Assembly: GCF_018449575.1 (NCBI RefSeq)
Contig: NZ_JAAVUT010000013.1
Span: 60,618 to 124,617, forward strand
Direction of reading: 5' to 3'
Length of the DNA stretch: 64,000 nucleotides
Origin: Sodalis sp. dw_96
Lineage (GTDB): Bacteria; Pseudomonadota; Gammaproteobacteria; Enterobacterales; Enterobacteriaceae
Part shown: one piece after another, positions 56,855-64,000 of the stretch
How the letters are laid out: each line of letters opens with the position of its first letter
How positions within the stretch are numbered: the stretch's first letter is position 1
Notes under the pieces: generated by a model
What the model saw: the letters and a program-made list of their open reading frames with translations, nothing else
Told to the model about the DNA's origin: nothing
The model's database searches: none
Position numbers and translations under genes: made by a program

Positions 56855-57076
56855 TTAATACGCCAGAGAAGACAGTTGTTCATCGCTAAGTGCAGTGACG
56901 CTTTTTATCAGCTCTTTGTCAAAGCCGCGTACAAAGAGCTGACTGGCGACCTTGCGTTTTCCCTCCAATTCACCTTTCTGTACACCTTCTTTTATACCTT
57001 CTTGTATGCCTTCTTTTATGCCTTCCTGAATACCTTCGAGCCTTCCTTTATCGGCCAGTTGTTGTGCTATGGTCAT
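56855..57076 (-). CDS. Putative internal Rpn short product (RpnS-like, 73 residues)
   Basis: Within the rpn gene, AGGAGG stands five bases before an in-frame ATG at 57076 (sense strand CAGGAGGATATCATG). The product would start MTIAQQLADKG and comprise the EGI repeats plus the conserved C-terminus (ASQLFVRGFDKELIKSVTALSDEQL). Internal short forms of rpn genes that antagonise the full nuclease have been described for E. coli. That this copy makes one is an inference from the ribosome binding site. Confidence 0.55.
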   Translation of the reverse strand: MTIAQQLADKGRLEGIQEGIKEGIQEGIKEGVQKGELEGKRKVASQLFVRGFDKELIKSVTALSDEQLSSLAY

Positions 57077-57799
57077 GATATCCTCCTGATAACGGGGTGC
57101 CAGGCGTTGCAGCCTGTCGATAAAGAGTGTGGCGTCCGGACTGTTTCCGCTCTCGCCGATATAAATCATCAGGCTTTTAAACAGTTCCGACGGCAGAGGC
57201 TGATGAGATAATATCGTACCCAAACTATCCGCCAGTTCAATCATATCTTTCAGCCGGATATGTTTTTGCACCAATTCCAATGCGGCAACGCCGCTGTGTG
57301 TCATGATCTCCTTATCCGGCGTCACCGTGATATCCACAAGGGGAAAGGGATTGCCGTACACCATACCGGCCAGTTCAGGATTCTCGAAGCAATCCAGCCA
57401 GTTGTTGGTATAGGGATAAGGACTTTGACTGCCATGGTAGAACAGCAGCGGTACGACAACCGGTAATTCCGTATGGCCTTTATTGAGATGCTGCTGCATG
57501 GCCGACAGGCTATAACGCAGCAGCCGGAAAGCCATCAATTTATCCGAGCGGCTCTGGTGTTCCACCAGGCAATAAATATATCCCTCTCCCCACTTGGTGC
57601 GGACCGAATACAGCATGTCGGAATAGTGCTGACGCAGATTGGTTTCCACAAAAGAGCCGGAGCACAATTCCAGTGTATTAAAATCACAGTGCTGCCGTAA
57701 AGCCTCCGGAACATGTTTTTTGAAAAAATCACGGGCAATGGACGGATCGGCCATATGCATTTTGAATATCGCATCATGGCGTAAAATATTAGTTGTCAT
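56855..57799 (-). CDS. Rpn-family recombination-promoting nuclease (YhgA-like)
   Basis: A 314-residue protein of the PD-(D/E)XK Rpn/transposase_31 family. It starts HDAIFKMHMADPSIARDFFKKHVPE, and the nuclease core is YSDMLYSV...GYIYCLVEHQS with D61, E80 and Q82. Rpn proteins cut DNA and promote RecA-independent recombination. The C-terminal part contains a run of EGI(Q/K) tetrapeptides encoded by 12-bp repeats, a known length-variable region of the family. A strong internal ribosome binding site points to a second in-frame product. It is a single gene with its own terminator. Confidence 0.88.
   Translation of the reverse strand: MTTNILRHDAIFKMHMADPSIARDFFKKHVPEALRQHCDFNTLELCSGSFVETNLRQHYSDMLYSVRTKWGEGYIYCLVEHQSRSDKLMAFRLLRYSLSAMQQHLNKGHTELPVVVPLLFYHGSQSPYPYTNNWLDCFENPELAGMVYGNPFPLVDITVTPDKEIMTHSGVAALELVQKHIRLKDMIELADSLGTILSHQPLPSELFKSLMIYIGESGNSPDATLFIDRLQRLAPRYQEDIMTIAQQLADKGRLEGIQEGIKEGIQEGIKEGVQKGELEGKRKVASQLFVRGFDKELIKSVTALSDEQLSSLAY
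56973..57044. repeat. 12-bp tandem repeats in rpn
   Basis: About six units of the type CCTTCTTTTAT(A/G) occur on the plus strand, encoding (G-I-Q/K-E) tetrapeptides on the minus strand. Repeat number could change by slippage without breaking the frame. Confidence 0.8.
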
Positions 57800-57886
57800 A
57801 GTTTATTTCGATATTATTTGTAATTTGTAAGATGCAAATCGCAATAAAATACCCTGTGGTACTAATGCTTCATGGGGTTTTTACGG

Positions 57887-57970
57887 CACTATTGTCAAAC
57901 AAGCATTGCCAACAAGCATTGCCAAATAGACATTGTCAAACAAGCATTGCCAAACAAGGATGTCCAAATA
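57887..57970. repeat. Six tandem 13-14-bp units
   Basis: Units of the type CAAGCATTGCCAAA repeat about six times, with variants such as TAGACATTGTCAAA and CAAGGATGTCCAAA. No frame in it is supported as coding. Confidence 0.75.
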
Positions 57971-58092
57971 ACAGACCGGCGATGCGGGGAATCCTTTTGG
58001 TGTGGAATATTTGAACTATAATTCAAAAGGTTGTAGGGATAATGAATTAGGATGAAAAACGGGCGTTACCTTCGATTGAAAAGGAAACGTCT

Positions 58093-58227
58093 GACCAAGA
58101 TGCGTTTTATAAATATGCGTTTGATCAGATTGTGTTTGGCCGGAATGCCTATGGCCAGGACATAGTCGGCCAGGGCTCAATCGGCCTGGATGTATTTGTT
58201 TGGGACGCAGTTGGCTAGGGCAGGATG
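58093..58227. repeat. Nine degenerate 15-bp units
   Basis: Successive 15-base units loosely follow GGCCAGGATGCGTTT. In one plus-strand frame they read as pentads (DQDAF, YKYAF, DQIVF, GRNAY, GQDIV, GQGSI, GLDVF). The frame is open from 58051 to a TAG at 58216 but has no start codon, so it may be the remnant of a repeat-protein gene. Confidence 0.55.
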
Positions 58228-58755
58228 ATTTTATCCGGTGTTTATTCATATAATATGGCCGATATAAAGGGACGATAAATTAAAGGGTTGGGTAATTTTA
58301 TAGTGGATATCAATAAGATCAAAAAATGAATGGCAGTAAAGGGTTATGCTCCTGGTAATTTTTGTAAAAGGGGGTTGGTCGGGACAGAAACGATATTATC
58401 AATTTCTCATAAAAAGTCGAATAAAAGATATTCTCTGATAAAATCAAAAATATTTATTATAAAATTTATGAATGAAAAGGTCGCAAAAATAAACAAAGAT
58501 AAAGTTGCGAACAATAAAGGTTGGTGATCCATTTTAAATTATGCGCTCGGCATCGGGCTCTTGAGCATGAGGTCAGTCGTCGGGGCGGATGTTGTCGGCA
58601 GGATTGAACCGTCAGTCTCTTCAAGACATTGATTGACGAAAGGTATGTGCCGACTCGGGGGGATAGGGGAAGCTGTTCGGCGTCAACGCGGCGTTTTTTT
58701 GCATTGAATTGAGCCGGTGTCGGGGCGGGCAGGGCAAGACGTTATGTATCGGTCG

Positions 58756-58781
58756 GCAAAAGAGGTGCGCCGAAGCGCACC
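58756..58781 (-). terminator. Rho-independent terminator of malK-lamB-malM
   Basis: On the minus strand GGTGCGC and GCGCACC pair around a stable TTCG tetraloop, followed by TCTTTT. It lies 37 bp past the malM stop. Confidence 0.8.
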
Positions 58782-58817
58782 AAAATTCTGCCAAATATCA
58801 GCAGTATAGGGAAAATA

Positions 58818-59756
58818 TTATCCCTTGCCTTTTACACTGCTGATAAATGTTTGCCGTGCCGACGTCGAGCCCAGACGCTCCGCTTCATTGAGCAGTTTCA
58901 GCGCCTTGTCGATATTGCCGTCGTGCACCGCCTGTTTGATGGCGCGGTTAAAATAGCTTTCGGTATCGTTCAGCACCGGCGCAACGGGAGCCGCGGGCAA
59001 GGCGGAGACGGGCGCAGCCGCTGCCGGTGCCGTCGGGGCGCTGGCGGCGGGCATCGTGCTGCCTACCACCACCGGTTGCGTGTCATGTGACGAGAAGAAC
59101 TGGCCAATCATGATATTGCCGCTGTTTTGTTCGGAGCGGACTTTTATCTGAACAATGCCGTCCGCGCTGTGGCGGGCGTAGGGGTCCGGCACATCCGGGA
59201 TGACGTTGCCGACACCTTCGGCATAGAGTTTGGCCGGATTGATCATTTTAGTACGGCCCGCCAGATCCCTGCGTGTGGTGTAAATCAGCAGGTAGATCTG
59301 TTTCTGTCCCAGTACCGGCGTCAGTTTCATGGTCCCTTCCAGCCGGTTCGCCGAGGCTATGCCCGGCTTTTGATAGGGGAAGTAACTGCTGGGAAAAAAA
59401 GCCGCCGGATGCATCTGCTCATCCAGCACCAAAACGTTGGGGGCGAATGCGCTTTCGTGTTTGATTACGCTTGCGAGGGTAATTTCCAGCGACCCCTGAT
59501 TGGCGGGCAACGTCACCGCCACTACCGGTCCGGTGATGTCACCCTGGTTGATGCCGGAGGCGGAAGCGCCCAGCACAAAATCCTGCTCAGTCGGCGGCAC
59601 CAGCGGCTGCCATGCCAGGCTTTGCAGTGTGGCCACGGAAAGGGCGGGGGCAACGGATACATCCTGCGGGCCGGAGAACGGCGCGGCGGACACTGAGGGT
59701 AGTAATGACAGGCTCAAAGCCGGAAACAGGCAGAGGGCCAGAAGATGTTTTTTCAT
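58818..59756 (-). CDS. malM: Maltose operon periplasmic protein MalM
   Basis: A 312-residue periplasmic protein with a signal peptide (LLALCLFPALSLSLLPSVSAAPF). It matches E. coli MalM in the LQSLAWQPLVPP, NQGSLEITLASVI and AFFPSSYFPYQKPG segments, with an Ala/Pro-rich linker before the C-terminal helical hairpin. It is the last gene of malK-lamB-malM. MalM's role is unclear; it belongs to the mal regulon. GAGGAT precedes the ATG. Confidence 0.92.
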   Translation of the reverse strand: MKKHLLALCLFPALSLSLLPSVSAAPFSGPQDVSVAPALSVATLQSLAWQPLVPPTEQDFVLGASASGINQGDITGPVVAVTLPANQGSLEITLASVIKHESAFAPNVLVLDEQMHPAAFFPSSYFPYQKPGIASANRLEGTMKLTPVLGQKQIYLLIYTTRRDLAGRTKMINPAKLYAEGVGNVIPDVPDPYARHSADGIVQIKVRSEQNSGNIMIGQFFSSHDTQPVVVGSTMPAASAPTAPAAAAPVSALPAAPVAPVLNDTESYFNRAIKQAVHDGNIDKALKLLNEAERLGSTSARQTFISSVKGKG

Positions 59757-59779
59757 TTTTTTTATCCTCGGAAAATCAC

Positions 59780-59850
59780 GGCCCGTATTCTTCAGGCAAG
59801 ATGAATACGGGCCAAAGCATTATGCGTGCCGGCGGGCATCAGATGCCCGC
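59780..59850 (-). repeat. Two hairpins in the lamB-malM intergenic region
   Basis: GGCCCGTATTC (59780-59790) pairs perfectly with GAATACGGGCC (59803-59813), and GCGGGCAT (59832-59839) with ATGCCCGC (59843-59850). They could protect the upstream lamB message or lower malM expression. No U-tract follows. Confidence 0.6.
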
Positions 59851-59863
59851 ACGGACGGGGTGT

Positions 59864-62324
<2,461 letters not shown>

Positions 62325-62713
62325 ATGCGCTTCCTTTAGGTGCTGTTCTTAACGCCGTGCGTCGGTGTCCGGGCGGCGGGTTGACGGGCAGTGTGAGTGA
62401 AATGCGACGAGGGGAAATCATCCGGGCGGTTTTTTTTCAAGGGGGATGCTTAAGGAGGAAAAGAACGCGTTGGTTGCCGTAGGTTTCCACACGCAGGCAG
62501 ATAAAGCGTGATGGCAGCAGCAAAATTTCAGTCAGTTTTATGAGGCATGGACCGCAAATTTTCCATCGCTGTTAAAGCGGTCACATTCATGCCGTTCAGG
62601 GCGTAGGGCGGGGGAGGATGAGCGTGAAAAAAGATTTGCGCAGTATGTCCGATGTGGAATTGTGCGGCTATCCCGCAGTGTCAGTACCCCCTTACCCAAT
62701 AAAGGAAGGCATG
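62325..62713. promoter_or_regulatory. malK-malE divergent regulatory region
   Basis: A 390-bp control region like that of E. coli malK-malE. Cores of MalT boxes (GGATGA within GGGGAGGATGAG) are seen on the plus strand at 62616-62621 and on the minus strand at 62418-62423; GGGGGATG at 62441-62448 is a weaker third. MalT with maltotriose activates both operons in E. coli. The 5' part of malE-side mRNA shows AAGGAAGG before the start. Confidence 0.6.
62570..62585. promoter_or_regulatory. CRP-cAMP binding site in the mal control region
   Basis: TGTTA-N6-TCACA matches the CRP consensus at 9 of 10 positions. It lies about 130 bp before malE and about 245 bp before malK, in keeping with CRP control of these promoters in E. 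coli. Confidence 0.6.
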
Positions 62714-63907
62714 ATGACCATAATGACATCCGGTATACGTATCCTGACTCTCTCTGTTTTAACCTCGGCCATGGTGTGCGGTTCGGCTTTTGCCAAAATC
62801 GAAGAAGGCCGGTTGCTTATCTGGATTAACGGCGACAAGAGCTACAACGGTCTGGCCGAAGTCGGCAAAAAATTTGAACAGGATACCGGCATTAAGGTCA
62901 GCGTGGAGCACCCCGATAAACTGGAGGAAAAATATCCACAGGTGGCGGCCACCGGCGACGGGCCGGATATCGTTTTATGGGCGCACGATCGCTTTGGCGG
63001 CTACGCACAGTCCGGCTTGCTGGCGGAAGTGACGCCGGATAAAGCCTTCCAGGACAAGTTTTTCCCCTTTACCTGGGATGCGGTGCGTTTTAACGGCAAA
63101 CTGATCGGCTATCCCATCGCGGTGGAATCCCTGTCGTTGATTTACAATAAAGATCTCGTCGCCGCGCCGCCGAAAACCTGGGAAGAGATCCCGGCGCTGG
63201 ATACCAAACTGCGCGCCAAAGGCAAAAGCGCCATTATGTGGAATTTGCAGGAACCCTATTTCACCTGGCCGATCATCGCCGCCGCCGGAGGCTACGCCTT
63301 CAAGTCGGAAAACGGCGGGTACAATGTCAAAGACGTCGGGGTAAATAACGCGGGATCCGTGGCCGGCTTGCAATTCATCATTGACCTTATCAAGAACAAA
63401 CATATCAGCGCCGATACCGACTATGCCGTTTCCGAGGCCGCCTTTAACAAAGGTGAAACCGCCATGACCATTGACGGTCCCTGGGCCTGGGGCAATATGG
63501 AAAAAAGCGGCGTGCATTACGGCGTGGCAGTGCTGCCGACCTTCAAAGGCAAGCCGTCCAAACCTTTCGTCGGGGTGTTGAGCGCCGGGATTAACGCCGC
63601 CAGCCCCAACAAAGAGCTGGCCAAGGAATTTCTGGAAAATTACCTACTGACCCGCGACGGCCTGAGCACCATGAATAAAGATAAACCGCTGGGTGCCGTG
63701 GCGCTGAAAAGCTACCAGGCCGAACTGGCGAAGGATCCGCGCATCGCCGCCACCATGGTGAATTCGCAAAATGGCGAAATCATGCCGAATATCCCGCAGA
63801 TGAGCGCCTTCTGGTACGCCCAGCGCAGCGCGGTGGTGAATGCCATCAATGGTAAACAAACGGTCAAGGAAGCCTTGGACGGGGTCAAGGAGCGCATCGC
63901 CAAATAA
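62714..63907 (+). CDS. malE: Maltose-binding protein MalE
   Basis: A 397-residue periplasmic protein with signal peptide ([18 protein letters not shown]) and mature start [20 protein letters not shown], as in E. coli MalE ([20 protein letters not shown]). Sugar-site residues in [30 protein letters not shown] and MTIDGPWAW are kept. AAGGA lies seven bases before the ATG at 62714; longer N-terminal readings are unlikely. malF and malG are expected to the right of the window but are not visible. Confidence 0.95.
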   Translation: MTIMTSGIRILTLSVLTSAMVCGSAFAKIEEGRLLIWINGDKSYNGLAEVGKKFEQDTGIKVSVEHPDKLEEKYPQVAATGDGPDIVLWAHDRFGGYAQSGLLAEVTPDKAFQDKFFPFTWDAVRFNGKLIGYPIAVESLSLIYNKDLVAAPPKTWEEIPALDTKLRAKGKSAIMWNLQEPYFTWPIIAAAGGYAFKSENGGYNVKDVGVNNAGSVAGLQFIIDLIKNKHISADTDYAVSEAAFNKGETAMTIDGPWAWGNMEKSGVHYGVAVLPTFKGKPSKPFVGVLSAGINAASPNKELAKEFLENYLLTRDGLSTMNKDKPLGAVALKSYQAELAKDPRIAATMVNSQNGEIMPNIPQMSAFWYAQRSAVVNAINGKQTVKEALDGVKERIAK

Positions 63908-63913
63908 TGCGAT

Positions 63914-64000
63914 ATGGAACGCCCCATGGCACGGTAAGCCCGCGATCACCGATCGTGCAACGAACCTGTTAAAGGGAGAGCGTGCCAATGAGGTCGAATC
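63914..64000 (-). repeat. Single copy of the 107-bp structured repeat after malE, cut by the window end
   Basis: Read on the minus strand, this holds the repeat in order: GACCTCATTGGCACG, CTCCCTTTAACA, GTTCGTTGCACGATCGGTGATC, GCGGGCTTACCGTGCCATGGGGCG. It starts 7 bases past the malE stop and is inverted relative to arrays 1 and 2. Its right end is outside the window. Confidence 0.85.

Larger units (their letters stand above)
57800..58755. other. Non-coding stretch of about 950 bp with degenerate short repeats
   Basis: No convincing gene lies between rpn and the mal operon terminator. It contains the 14-bp and 15-bp repeat tracts listed separately. Short AT-rich frames (for example 58330-58527) lack family resemblance and a good ribosome binding site. 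It may be a decayed region. Confidence 0.45.

Noticed and set aside
58016..58527. Small frames in the rpn-malM spacer
   Set aside because: They follow from short repeats or AT-rich sequence, have no good ribosome binding site, and show no protein-like pattern.
62618..62713. Longer malE start at GTG/ATG upstream
   Set aside because: It would put 31 charged residues before the signal peptide. AAGGA before 62714 gives a normal export signal.

Overview
This window looks like a chromosomal segment of a gamma-proteobacterium of the order Enterobacterales. The evidence is the set of lineage-typical proteins: IraP, SymE, MalM, LamB, RhaT, a YdcS-type operon with PatA, and YcaQ. Coding regions are roughly 55% GC, with several AT-rich islands. 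A plant- or insect-associated lineage (Pectobacteriaceae or the Sodalis group) would fit the sugar and putrescine genes and the many repeats, but the genus is an inference. I see no rRNA, tRNA, CRISPR array, intact prophage or insertion sequence.

Layout. 1-4.5 kb: the C-terminal end of an Ig-like surface protein, a metallo-beta-lactamase-fold hydrolase, two SDR enzymes and a SymE-family toxin. 5-10.3 kb: a glutathione transferase, an unknown protein, an ExuT-like transporter, an MscS channel with a cyclic-nucleotide domain and a coupled winged-helix protein. 10.6-17.4 kb: iraP, an SGNH hydrolase, a LysR regulator, a FrnE-like oxidoreductase, an isochorismatase-like hydrolase, ycaQ and a MATE pump. 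17.4-22.9 kb: fucO divergent from rhaT-rhaB-rhaA, for L-rhamnose use, without rhaD or rhaSR in the window. 23.1-25.7 kb: an accessory island with an unknown AT-rich gene, a RibD-like reductase coupled to a ParD-like small protein, a truncated DUF29 gene and a C4/Ash-type antisense leader. 26-34.5 kb: redox enzymes and regulators (two aldo/keto reductases, an OmpR/EnvZ-like pair, HxlR with an Old Yellow Enzyme, XapX with an FMN reductase and AraC). 34.6-36.6 kb: three tandem paralogues of an unrecognised small membrane protein. 36.9-41.7 kb: GH13 and GH31 glucosidases with a LysR regulator. 42.5-49.6 kb: a putrescine-type ABC transporter flanked by two paralogous aminobutyraldehyde dehydrogenases. 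50-54.5 kb: a P2-type cation ATPase, a ferric-reductase-like flavocytochrome and a 31-residue membrane peptide. 55.3 kb: patA behind a sigma-54-type promoter. 56.9 kb: an Rpn nuclease with a strong internal start. 58.8-64 kb: malK-lamB-malM divergent from malE.

How they work together. Putrescine would enter through the ABC transporter, be transaminated by PatA, and the aldehyde oxidised by the PatD-like dehydrogenases. Maltodextrins pass LamB and are bound by MalE; MalFG would lie beyond the right edge. Rhamnose enters by RhaT and is processed by RhaA and RhaB, with FucO placed to reduce lactaldehyde.

The least explained signal is a family of about 107-bp structured tandem repeats. They form two arrays (31.3-31.7 and 41.7-42.3 kb) plus a copy directly after malE, where E. 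coli carries REP hairpins. Short in-frame minisatellites (45, 39, 15, 14 and 12 bp) are also unusually frequent.
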